Part shown: in pieces, positions 1 through 8,926 of the stretch
Position numbering within the stretch: position 1 is the stretch's first letter
How the letters are laid out: each line of letters starts with the position of its first letter
Origin: JASLQO01 sp002327525
GTDB taxonomy: Bacteria > Pseudomonadota > Gammaproteobacteria > Pseudomonadales > Azotimanducaceae
Assembly (NCBI GenBank): GCA_030744435.1
Contig: JASLQO010000017.1
Location: 1-58,530, forward strand
Direction: 5' to 3'
DNA: 58,530 nucleotides
Notes under the pieces: generated by a model
Seen by the model: the letters and a program-made list of their open reading frames with translations, nothing else
What the model was told of the DNA's origin: nothing
The model's database searches: none
Position numbers and translations under genes: made by a program

Positions 1-144
1 CTTATTGGCCCGGATTAAGGCTTCGGCCATCCTCAAGGTACCCGCCATATGCACATTGTTATCAATGTCTCCGGTGGTTAACAGCAGATGCCCTTTCAGG
101 TTTTTGGCCAAGTCTGAGTTTTTGGCAATATCATATTCAAATAA
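1..144 (-). pseudogene. C-terminal fragment of an S9 (DPP IV-type) peptidase
   Basis: The minus strand reads 48 residues without a stop, entering from the left edge. They include GDIDNNVHMAGTLRMAEAL, which matches the catalytic-Asp and His region of dipeptidyl peptidase IV/prolyl oligopeptidase enzymes, where the usual form is GDxDxNVHPxNTLR followed by a short alpha-helix. The frame is closed on its upstream side by a TGA at 145-147, so no start or N-terminal part is present. The base composition is clearly more AT-rich than the next genes. It is either a gene relic or a chimeric contig end. The family call is good; the state of the gene is uncertain because the window edge cuts it. Confidence 0.55.
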
Positions 145-180
145 TCACGTATCAAGTTGAAGGAGCACCAGAGGAAGACC

Positions 181-375
181 ATGGACCAGAAGGTTCTCGC
201 CACCGTCTTCGCCGCCATGTTCATAGCCGGACTCGGGGAGAAGACTCAATTCGCGACGCTGGCGTTCGCGGCCGACAAGGAGGTCAGCAAGATAACGGTG
301 TTCGTCGGCGCCTCGGCCGCCTTGATAGTGACGTCCGCCATCGGCGTCTGGACGCTCCTGACCGCGCGGGGGTGA
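181..375 (+). CDS. TMEM165/GDT1 (UPF0016)-like protein with internal deletion
   Basis: This 64-residue membrane protein starts at ATG 181, behind AGAGGAAG; a TTG at 157 is possible but less likely. The UPF0016 family (MntX/TMEM165) comprises cation/proton antiporters that export Mn2+, with signature E-x-G-D-K-T. Here the signature is degenerate (GLGEKTQFATLAFAA; E and D positions altered). The N-terminal part ends at TSAIGV and continues directly into VWTLLTARG, which resembles the end of the usual 90-100 residue unit. A segment of about 30 residues seems to be missing, in frame. The junction has a 9-nt sequence (ATCGGCGTC, 340-348) that could have been the direct repeat. It is probably non-functional as a transporter. 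Confidence 0.6.
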   Translation: MDQKVLATVFAAMFIAGLGEKTQFATLAFAADKEVSKITVFVGASAALIVTSAIGVWTLLTARG

Positions 376-400
376 GACACTGAAACAAAGACTGCTTCAG

Positions 401-709
401 ATGAAGGCCGAGCTAGAACAGATGGCAGCGGTCGGCGAGACGGCGGCCGAAGTCGTGAAACTCGATCAGACCAGGGTTGGGCGGCTATCGCGCATGGATG
501 CAATACAGGCACAGGCCATGGCTCAAGCGACGACGGCCCGGCGATTGAGCCAGCTGCGCAATATCGCCCAGGCGCTGCAACGCATCGACAAAGGCCAATA
601 CGGCTATTGCGAAACGTGCGGCGAGGAGATCGACCCACGGCGCCTGGAGATCGATCCAACCACGCAGTGCTGCATTACCTGCGCCAGCTCCCGCTGCCAC
701 TCGCCATAA
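401..709 (+). CDS. DksA/TraR-type C4 zinc-finger protein
   Basis: This is a 102-residue protein. The N-terminal half is helical and rich in Ala/Gln/Glu (coiled-coil like). The C-terminal half has a C4 zinc finger: YCETCGEEIDPRRL, then CCITC, giving the C-x2-C-x17-C-x2-C spacing of the DksA/TraR family. Members bind the RNA polymerase secondary channel and modulate transcription, often with ppGpp. It is shorter than DksA (about 150 residues) and more like the small DksA/TraR or YbiI group. ATG 401 is the first in-frame start, since an upstream GTG at 371 is followed by a stop. It lies 25 bp after the TMEM165-like relic and 36 bp before the crotonase genes, so it may share their transcript. Confidence 0.85.
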   Translation: MKAELEQMAAVGETAAEVVKLDQTRVGRLSRMDAIQAQAMAQATTARRLSQLRNIAQALQRIDKGQYGYCETCGEEIDPRRLEIDPTTQCCITCASSRCHSP

Positions 710-745
710 CGTACTCGTCATTCTCGCGCATACTGGAGAAAACCC

Positions 746-1645
746 ATGGCAGAATCCCCCGAAACCCTCTACGAGGAGCGCGACGGCATCGCCGTCATCA
801 CCATCAATCGCCCGGAGAAGAAGAACACGCTGACCAACGGCGTTATACAGGGCATCGCAGACGGCGTGGATCAAGCGAGCCGTTCCGAGCAGGTGGCTGC
901 CATAGTGCTGCGCGGTATGGGCGACACCTTCACAGCGGGATACGATCTGACCTCCAATCGCAGAGACTGGGACATTCCGTACGGCGCGCCCGAGGTCGAA
1001 CATCGCCACCGCGCCTGGGATCCGGTGCGTGATCTGCAATTCATGGGCAACAACGTGCGCCGCTTCATGAGCATCTGGCACTGTCCAAAGCCCGTGCTCG
1101 GAGAGATTCGCGGCTGGGCCGTTGGCGGTGCGACGGACCTCGTGCTGTGCTGCGATCAGCTGTACATGGCGAGCGACGCCCATATCGGCTACGCCCCGAG
1201 CCGCATCTACGGCACACCCACCACTATGCTGTGGGTTTATCGTCTGACGCTCGAACATGCCAAGCAGTTCCTGCTCACCGGACGCGCCATCGATGCCGAG
1301 ACAGCGTACCGCATCGGCCTCGTCTCCCATGTAGTGGAGCCAAACGAGCTGTCCGCCTTCGTGGAAGCCGAGGCGCGCCTGTACTGCAACATCCCAGCCA
1401 ATCAGCTGGCACTAAATAAGCTGCTCATCAATCAGGCGTACGAGAACATGGGGCTGCGATCCACCCAGTTGTTGGGCACACTATTTGATGGAATAACGCG
1501 CCACACGGAAGAAGCCTACCGGTGGGCAGAGTCGTTCGCGGACAAAGGTTTTCGCCAGGTGATACGAGAACGCGACCGTCCCTGGCAGGACTATGGCGAA
1601 AAACCGGAGGTAGCCCCAGAACAGAATGATGACAAGGAGACATAG
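746..1645 (+). CDS. Enoyl-CoA hydratase/isomerase (crotonase) family protein
   Basis: This 299-residue crotonase-fold protein has the N-terminal ITINRPEKKN segment. Its first oxyanion-hole region is FTAGYDL and the second is WAVGGATDLVL, the positions that polarise the acyl-CoA thioester in hydratases and isomerases. The usual length is about 260; the extra residues lie in a loop after the first oxyanion region and in an acidic tail. ATG 746 has GGAG eight bases upstream. The TAG stop is followed at once by the ATG of a second crotonase, so the two are probably translated together. Exact substrate and reaction cannot be told from the sequence. Confidence 0.9.
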   Translation: MAESPETLYEERDGIAVITINRPEKKNTLTNGVIQGIADGVDQASRSEQVAAIVLRGMGDTFTAGYDLTSNRRDWDIPYGAPEVEHRHRAWDPVRDLQFMGNNVRRFMSIWHCPKPVLGEIRGWAVGGATDLVLCCDQLYMASDAHIGYAPSRIYGTPTTMLWVYRLTLEHAKQFLLTGRAIDAETAYRIGLVSHVVEPNELSAFVEAEARLYCNIPANQLALNKLLINQAYENMGLRSTQLLGTLFDGITRHTEEAYRWAESFADKGFRQVIRERDRPWQDYGEKPEVAPEQNDDKET

Positions 1646-2419
1646 ATGGGTGTCGACATAGAACAACGCGGCCGGGTGACGATTGTCACCATCAACCGGC
1701 CTGAAGTCCGCAATGCGGTGGACTACCCCACCTCTGCCGCACTTGCCGAGGCCTTCGCTGCATTCGACTCCGATTCCAAATCAGACATCGCCGTGCTGAC
1801 CGGCGCCGCCGGGACCTTTTGTGCGGGCGCCGATCTCAAATCAGTATCCACCGCAAGTGGCGCCCCGAAGCTGAAGGAAGACGGCAACGGCCCGTTGGGC
1901 TGTTCGCGCATGTTGCTGTCCAAGCCCGTCATCGCGGCGGTGGAGGGCCACGCTGTGGCGGGTGGACTGGAACTGGCTGTCTGGACCGACATACGCGTGG
2001 CCGCCGAGAACGCCGTTTTCGGCGTTTACTGCCGACGCTGGGGGGTACCGCTGGTTGACGGCGGCACGATACGGCTCAGCCGTCTGATCGGCCACAGCCA
2101 CGCGCTCGACCTAATTCTCACGGGACGCGGTGTGTCCGGCGAGGAAGCGCGCATGATGGGACTGGCCAACCGGATCGTCGCACCCGGCCAGGCACTGAGC
2201 ACCGCCATCGATCTGGCCCAGACGCTGACCACATTCCCACAGATGTGCATGCGCCACGATCGCCTCTCATCCTACCGTCAGTGGGGCATGGATCTGGATG
2301 AGGCATTACACCAGGAAACGGCCCTCGGTCTCGAGGTGATCCGTTCCGGGGAGACTCGCGAGGGTGCGAAGCGCTTCGCCGAGGGCAAGGGCCGTCACGG
2401 CAACTTCGAGGATATCTGA
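1646..2419 (+). CDS. Enoyl-CoA hydratase (crotonase) family protein
   Basis: This is a 257-residue crotonase of usual length. Motifs are TINRPEVRNAV at the N-terminus, FCAGADLK (first oxyanion residue), and GHAVAGGLELAVWTDIRVA with the Glu typical of hydratases. The second catalytic region reads WGVPLVDGGTIRL, with Asp where classical enoyl-CoA hydratase 1 has Glu, so the activity may differ from simple hydration. It begins at the base after the stop of the preceding crotonase (TAGATG). It likely acts in fatty-acid or aromatic acyl-CoA breakdown in the cytoplasm. Confidence 0.9.
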   Translation: MGVDIEQRGRVTIVTINRPEVRNAVDYPTSAALAEAFAAFDSDSKSDIAVLTGAAGTFCAGADLKSVSTASGAPKLKEDGNGPLGCSRMLLSKPVIAAVEGHAVAGGLELAVWTDIRVAAENAVFGVYCRRWGVPLVDGGTIRLSRLIGHSHALDLILTGRGVSGEEARMMGLANRIVAPGQALSTAIDLAQTLTTFPQMCMRHDRLSSYRQWGMDLDEALHQETALGLEVIRSGETREGAKRFAEGKGRHGNFEDI

Positions 2420-2507
2420 TCGGATCACCATCCATCGGCCGACAGCGCCCACTGGTCGCAACCGAGAGCTGTATCACAAAAGGCGCGTCCGTAGTTAGGC
2501 ACCATAC

Positions 2508-2539
2508 GAACGCATATATATGCATGGATGCATACGTTC
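2508..2539. promoter_or_regulatory. Imperfect palindrome over the diguanylate cyclase start
   Basis: A 32-bp inverted repeat with arms GAACGCAT and ATACGTTC and a TATATATGCATGGATGC centre spans the ATG at 2520. It could be an operator or an mRNA hairpin hiding the start. No regulator binding such a site was identified here. Confidence 0.3.
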
Positions 2540-3305
2540 AGTGCCAATACTCGTTACAGATACAAGGCGCGTCTGGCTGTTCACGGCCAGCGTGACCGGC
2601 ATTTCCATCCTAGCTTACGAGGTCATGCTGCTCGGCGTGCACCTGCTCTATGGCGAGGTGGCTTTCACGCTCTCGAACGTGCTGCTGATCGGCGGCGTCA
2701 TTCCCGTGATCGTGGCCGCACCGGTCTCCTATCTGATGGCAACCGCCCAGCAGCGCCTGACGGAAGCCCACCGCGAACTCGCGAAGCTCGCCCGAACCGA
2801 CCCCCTCACCGACATGCCCAACCGTCGGGCGTTTTTCGAACACGCAGCGGAGGCTCTGACGAGCCTGCGCCTGAGCGGAGAGCATGCGACGCTTATGATT
2901 TTGGATGCCGACCACTTCAAGGACCTCAACGACAACTACGGACACGGTACGGGCGATGCCGCCCTGCAACTCATCGCGAGCCAACTGGGGCGCTGCCTGC
3001 GCCGGACCGACCTCGCCTGCCGGCTCGGCGGCGAGGAATTCGCGGTCCTGCTGCCTAGCATGACATCGGAGGAAGCCGGCAAAATGGCAGTGCGTATCGT
3101 CGAAGCGGTATCTTCCGAGCCGCTGGTTCTCAAAGATTGCATCGTCGAACTGTCGATCAGCTGTGGTTATGCGGACACACGCACGTCCCACGACTTGAAG
3201 CGCCTGTACAAGGACGCCGACGACGCCATGTATGCTGCCAAGGCCGCCGGCAGAAATCGCGCGCTGAGGTTCGCACCGGGTTTGTCCATCGCCAGTCTTC
3301 ACTGA
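2520..3305 (+). CDS. Membrane-bound diguanylate cyclase (GGDEF domain)
   Basis: This 261-residue protein has two predicted membrane helices (about residues 19-40 and 48-72) and a short coiled linker. The GGDEF domain begins near ARTDPLTDMPNRRAF. The active-site loop reads GGEEF, the accepted active variant that makes c-di-GMP from two GTP. An inhibitory I-site is present: RRTD lies five residues before GGEEF. No extracellular sensor domain is visible, so the input may be membrane state or a partner. It stands alone: 100 bp separate it from the crotonase gene and the next gene is an SDR 74 bp on. The start codon sits inside an imperfect palindrome. Confidence 0.9.
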   Translation: MHGCIRSVPILVTDTRRVWLFTASVTGISILAYEVMLLGVHLLYGEVAFTLSNVLLIGGVIPVIVAAPVSYLMATAQQRLTEAHRELAKLARTDPLTDMPNRRAFFEHAAEALTSLRLSGEHATLMILDADHFKDLNDNYGHGTGDAALQLIASQLGRCLRRTDLACRLGGEEFAVLLPSMTSEEAGKMAVRIVEAVSSEPLVLKDCIVELSISCGYADTRTSHDLKRLYKDADDAMYAAKAAGRNRALRFAPGLSIASLH

Positions 3306-3379
3306 CCCCTGCCCGCACACCCTGTCATTCGCCCAGCGCCTAAGGCATCCTCAGCCTTCGGCGTACTGAGAGGCTATGG

Positions 3380-4140
3380 ATGTTCGATCTCACCGGTAAA
3401 CACATCATCATCACAGGCGCATCGTCGGGGTTTGGCCACCACTTCGCGGGGGTACTGGCACGCCAGGGGGCGGCGGTCACACTCGGCGCCAGGCGCACGG
3501 ACAAGATCGATGCACGCGCCGCCGAGCTCGTCGCCGAAGGTCTCAAGGCGAGCGGTGCTGCGCTCGATGTACGCGACAAAGACAGCATCGTAGCGTTTCT
3601 CGACGCAGCTGAAGCCGCTCACGGACCCGTTGATATCCTGATCAACAACGCAGGCGTCGAAGCAGGCCCGAAAACCTACCTGATGATCGACGAGGAAGAC
3701 TGGGACTACGTCATCGACATCAACCTGAAGGGTGCCTGGCTCTGCTCGAAGCTCTACACAGAGCGCGTGTTGGCGGGTGGTCAGAAGGGCGGCAACATCA
3801 TCAACATCTCCTCGATCACCGACAAACGCACCATCAAGGGCCAGTTTCCTTATGCTGTTTCCAAGGGCGCCATGACACGTATGACCGAGGTCATGGCGCT
3901 GGAAGCTGCCCGTTATGGCATCCGCGTCAATGCACTGGCGCCCGGCTACGTGCTGACCAACGTGAGTCGCGTGCTGCTCGAGAGTGACCAGTCCGATGAG
4001 TTCATGAAGGGCATTCCCATGCGCCGGTATGGAGAATTCGCGGACCTGGACGGCCCGCTACTACTGCTCGCCTCCGACGCTTCTGCCTACATGACCGGGT
4101 CAGTATTGGTGGTCGATGGCGGCCACGTTTGCGCTTCCCT

Positions 4141-4144
<4 letters not shown>
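3380..4144 (+). CDS. SDR-family NAD(P)-dependent oxidoreductase
   Basis: This 254-residue classical short-chain dehydrogenase has the nucleotide-binding TGASSGFG near residue 13, NNAG in the central strand, a catalytic Ser region ISSITD, and the YAVSK active-site Tyr/Lys. The C-terminus VLVVDGG fits the family. Likely substrates are hydroxyacyl-CoA or other secondary alcohols; the acetoacetyl-CoA synthetase gene directly after it (overlapping by 4 bp) suggests a 3-hydroxybutyrate or ketone-body type role, which is inference. ATG 3380 is preferred over the out-of-frame ATG at 3376. Confidence 0.9.
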
Positions 4145-6081
<1,937 letters not shown>

Positions 6082-6103
6082 CCGTCTTTGATCTAGTAGC
6101 CCC

Positions 6104-6586
6104 CTAGCTCGACGGCTCGTCGGGATATTCGAACGGCTCAGGGTCGGCGAAGCGGCGCCATACGTTGCCCGTGATGCGGGCGATGTCATTATCGTAGCCG
6201 TTCACCGAGCGGGCGCCGGCATAGGAGATGGAACCGGTGCTGAAAACCGCGCCGCCCGAGGGAGTCTTAAAAAAGGTCATGTCCGCGCGTGCTGCCGCCT
6301 CCCGGTTGCCGAGACGATGGGCCAGTTTCTTCGGCCTCGCAACCATCGGTCCGAACACGTGACGCGAGGAGTGCACCGTATCCAGGCGGCAGAGGGTCTC
6401 TTTGAGTCCATCGCTCAACGGATCGAAGGCCGCGCACATGCTGGCGTACATCATATTGCCCCCCTTCGAGGGCAATTTGCGCGCCACCAGAATCGAGCCG
6501 AGCGCGGGAATCTGATCATAGGAGTGATCGGTGTGCCAGCCGCCACCTCCATGCCCTTCCTCCAACCTCCGGACAATCCCCCATTA
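6104..6586 (-). pseudogene. Chimeric relic: TauD/TfdA dioxygenase middle joined to dimethylformamidase-like tail
   Basis: The frame begins directly after the TAA of the MFS gene (6584-6586) with no start codon of its own, only a TTG at 6565. The first half resembles the central part of TauD/TfdA Fe(II)/2-oxoglutarate dioxygenases, including the metal-binding HxD in GGWHTDHSYDQIP and the VHSSRHVFG segment. After about residue 95 it changes to TFFKTPSGGAVFSTGSISY and NGYDNDIARITGNV, which resembles the C-terminal end of the large subunit of N,N-dimethylformamidase-like proteins. Both partners are incomplete. The most likely origin is a deletion that fused two neighbouring genes. A separate TauD relic lies at 10614-10908. 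Confidence 0.6.
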
Positions 6587-7864
6587 AAACAACTCCTGCA
6601 CCGGCATTCGCCCCGGTCGCGGCCCCGGGATGAACGCCAGCATGACGCCCGAGGAGACATTCAGCACCGCCACAGCCATCAGGGCGCCGAAGTAGGTTCC
6701 CATGAGGTCGTGGTAGTACGAAACCAGCAAGGGTGCGCCGGCTCCTAGCAACAGCGAAAACGGCAGCCCGACACTGCGTACCGCGCCTAGGTGGCGGCGC
6801 CCGAAAAAAGAGCCCCAGATCACTTCCTGCATCGGGATCATGCCACCCCAACCAATACCGAGGCAGAAGAAACCCACGTAGATGAGGCTGAGGTCGGTCG
6901 CCTCCACCGCGAGCACGATGGCGCCGAGGCTGAGTCCCGTAAACGCAGCACTGACCGCCGCCAGCGGTTGCGCCGGCCAACGGTCGATGAAAAAACCCCA
7001 CACCGGTTTCGAGACCAGGGCGGGGATAGAGGCGACCAGGATGCAGAAGGCGCCGTCGTTGCGCGTGAAGCCCGCATCGGTCAGCAGAGGCACCGCCTGC
7101 AACAAAACCACGACGATGTTGATGCTGAACAGTCCAAAGGCCAGCACCAGCGCATAGAACGTCCACGTTCTCAACGCCTGGCCGCGGGTGAGCGAGCGGG
7201 CGAGATCCGCCTGAGCTGCTAGTGCCTGACCCGCAGCTACCTGAGCAGCCGTCTTGCCGTCCGGGTGCAGGCCGTGATCCTCCGGCACCCGGCGCATCAT
7301 GAGCGCCACCGGATACATGATGAGTGCGGTGCACAGCGCAAGTAGCTGCCAGGTGGTACGCCAGTCGATAGAGTCGATCCAGAACACCACCAGCGGTGTG
7401 ATGATAATGCCACCCATGGACACTCCCATCGCAGACCACGCCAGAGCCTGTCCACGCCGCTCCACAAACCACTTGGCGAGCGTGACGTTCACCACCAGAT
7501 TGCCGATCATGGCGCAGCCGATGGTAAGTACTACTCCATTGAGCACCACCCACTGCCACAGCTCGCCGACGTGGCTGTGCATGTAGAGCGCAACGCTCAT
7601 GATCGTCGCGCCGATCAGCATCAGCGGGCGCCCCCCTACCCGATCGACGTAACCGCCGACCACGAGCCCCGTCGCCGCCATCATCAGCTGGCCTACCGAG
7701 CGCGACAGTGTGAACTCCGCGCGCGTCCAGCCGAGATCATCGATCATGGGCACCATGAACGCGCTGAGCACATAGCTGTAGATACCGAGCGAGACGAACT
7801 GCGCGAGAAACGCGGCGCCGACCAGCCAGTATCCGTAGTAGATGCGCGAACCGGTAGGATCCAT
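6584..7864 (-). CDS. MFS transporter (OFA/monocarboxylate-like)
   Basis: This 426-residue protein has twelve predicted membrane helices and a central cytoplasmic loop (about residues 195-225). It has the MFS loop 2-3 signature GGYVDRVGGRPLM and the RRGQALAWSAMGVSMGG segment seen in OFA and monocarboxylate-like carriers. It is the last intact gene of a minus-strand run that starts at 10492. A thioredoxin-fused protein, a selenoprotein and a DUF4345 protein precede it. The substrate is unknown; carboxylates or small amides would fit the nearby dioxygenase and dimethylformamidase relics, but that is inference. Confidence 0.85.
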   Translation of the reverse strand: MDPTGSRIYYGYWLVGAAFLAQFVSLGIYSYVLSAFMVPMIDDLGWTRAEFTLSRSVGQLMMAATGLVVGGYVDRVGGRPLMLIGATIMSVALYMHSHVGELWQWVVLNGVVLTIGCAMIGNLVVNVTLAKWFVERRGQALAWSAMGVSMGGIIITPLVVFWIDSIDWRTTWQLLALCTALIMYPVALMMRRVPEDHGLHPDGKTAAQVAAGQALAAQADLARSLTRGQALRTWTFYALVLAFGLFSINIVVVLLQAVPLLTDAGFTRNDGAFCILVASIPALVSKPVWGFFIDRWPAQPLAAVSAAFTGLSLGAIVLAVEATDLSLIYVGFFCLGIGWGGMIPMQEVIWGSFFGRRHLGAVRSVGLPFSLLLGAGAPLLVSYYHDLMGTYFGALMAVAVLNVSSGVMLAFIPGPRPGRMPVQELF

Positions 7865-7929
7865 GAAGACGCCGGGGCAAACGCGCTATTACAGCACAGC
7901 TCGCCGTTCTATGAGGTTGCGGATCTCGA

Positions 7930-7950
7930 GCCGGCCGCGGACTGGCCGGC
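7930..7950 (-). terminator. GC-rich hairpin between DUF4345 and MFS genes
   Basis: GCCGGCC and GGCCGGC form a perfect 7-bp stem around a 7-nt loop in the 92-bp gap between the two genes. There is no T-tract on the minus strand after it, so it may be an mRNA-stability or processing element rather than a true terminator. Confidence 0.3.
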
Positions 7951-7956
7951 CATGGA

Positions 7957-8337
7957 CTAAGAAGCTCCTCCCAGCCGTCGGTGCGCCACCACCATCAACG
8001 CGATGATGATCAGCTCGACGGCGAACGGCACGAAGGTAGCCTGTGCGAATCCGTCCATCGCGAAACCCACCGCGCGTCCCAGCGCGATAAGACCCATGAG
8101 CACCGCGACCGCCAGAAACCAGACCGTTTCGCCGCGCACGAGCCCCATCACCATCATCACCACGCAGGCCAGGAACATGCCTCCCATATCACCCCGCAGG
8201 GTGCTCAGGCCCACCAGCCCCTGAGCGGTGACACCGAACTGGGCCGCTGCGCCCTCGGGTGTCAACATGAGCTGACCACCCATCACCACAAAAAGCAGAC
8301 ACAACAACCCGATCAGAACCTTGATCACCAAATCCAT
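7957..8337 (-). CDS. DUF4345-like four-helix membrane protein
   Basis: This 126-residue protein has four predicted membrane helices. The segments GAAAQFGV and STLRGDMGGMFLA resemble DUF4345 proteins, small inner-membrane proteins without a known biochemical role. It lies 23 bp after the selenoprotein gene and 92 bp before the MFS gene on the same strand. The gene order suggests a link to the membrane side of the redox operon, which is inference. Confidence 0.7.
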   Translation of the reverse strand: MDLVIKVLIGLLCLLFVVMGGQLMLTPEGAAAQFGVTAQGLVGLSTLRGDMGGMFLACVVMMVMGLVRGETVWFLAVAVLMGLIALGRAVGFAMDGFAQATFVPFAVELIIIALMVVAHRRLGGAS

Positions 8338-8360
8338 TGCTTCACTCCCCGTTCGTTTGA

Positions 8361-8888
8361 CTATTCGCGTGCCGTCAACGCACCGATCACCTCATCGATG
8401 ACGGCGTCGGCCTTCTCCCTCATCTCGTCGTCCGTCGCATCCTGAATGGGGTGTGCAACGAACACGCACTGCGCGTCGGTCATGCCGAGCGCGGTGGCTT
8501 GAGTATCCGCCGCTTCCTCGAATTCTGAGGAGGCAATGGAAACCGAAGGCACTCCCTGAATCTCGAACCATACCGTGTCATGCAAACTGCACGTGGTACA
8601 GGATCCTCAGTCAGCCAGCCCTTCGATGATGAAGTCGTTGTCGGAGCGGATCTGCTGACGCAGCGCATCAGGAGCCGGTTTGGTAAACGTCGGCTTGGCA
8701 TAGCGATTGACGCGAATGCCCGGTGCGCGTTCGGTGAGCAGTTCCTCCAGCCGGTCGAGCAGCACATTGCCGCGCGGCTTGGAGATGTCGAGCAACGCGA
8801 CGCTACCCGTAATCTCGCTGGTCCGCGCCGTGATCTGACGTTCTACCGGTACCCGTTCGTCTGTCGGGTCCAGAATGACGGTACTCAT
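8361..8888 (-). CDS. UGSC-family selenoprotein (in-frame UGA read as selenocysteine)
   Basis: Read through one TGA (8607-8609), this is a single 175-residue protein. The sequence around the TGA is GLAD-U-GSCTTC, with Sec at residue 94 and Cys at 97 and 100. This is the U-G-S-C motif that gives the 'UGSC family (seleno)protein' its name; other members have Cys at that place. Both halves are in the same frame and are typical of the family. ATG 8888 has AGGAG upstream. A hairpin with a GU-containing loop lies just downstream of the UGA (see separate entry). The gene follows a thioredoxin-domain gene by 38 bp, so a thiol/selenol redox role is likely. Gene callers will split it into two short genes of 93 and 74 residues. 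Confidence 0.85.
8570..8599 (-). promoter_or_regulatory. Candidate bacterial SECIS element of the UGSC gene
   Basis: Counting from the base after the UGA, bases 8-12 (GTACC) pair with 33-37 (GGTAT). Bases 15-19 (GTGCA) pair with 23-27 (TGCAT), leaving a GTT apical loop at 20-22. Bacterial SelB-binding hairpins lie at this distance and have a GU in the loop. Some pairs are G-U wobbles. The structure was drawn by hand, not folded. Confidence 0.55.
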
Positions 8889-8926
8889 TCAGTTCTCCTC
8901 TGATCTCTTATCTATCGTTTCGCTGG

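Noticed and set aside
485..1330. Long open frame antisense to the first crotonase gene
   Set aside because: It follows from GC-rich codon bias opposite a well-supported enzyme gene; it has no family motifs or ribosome site.
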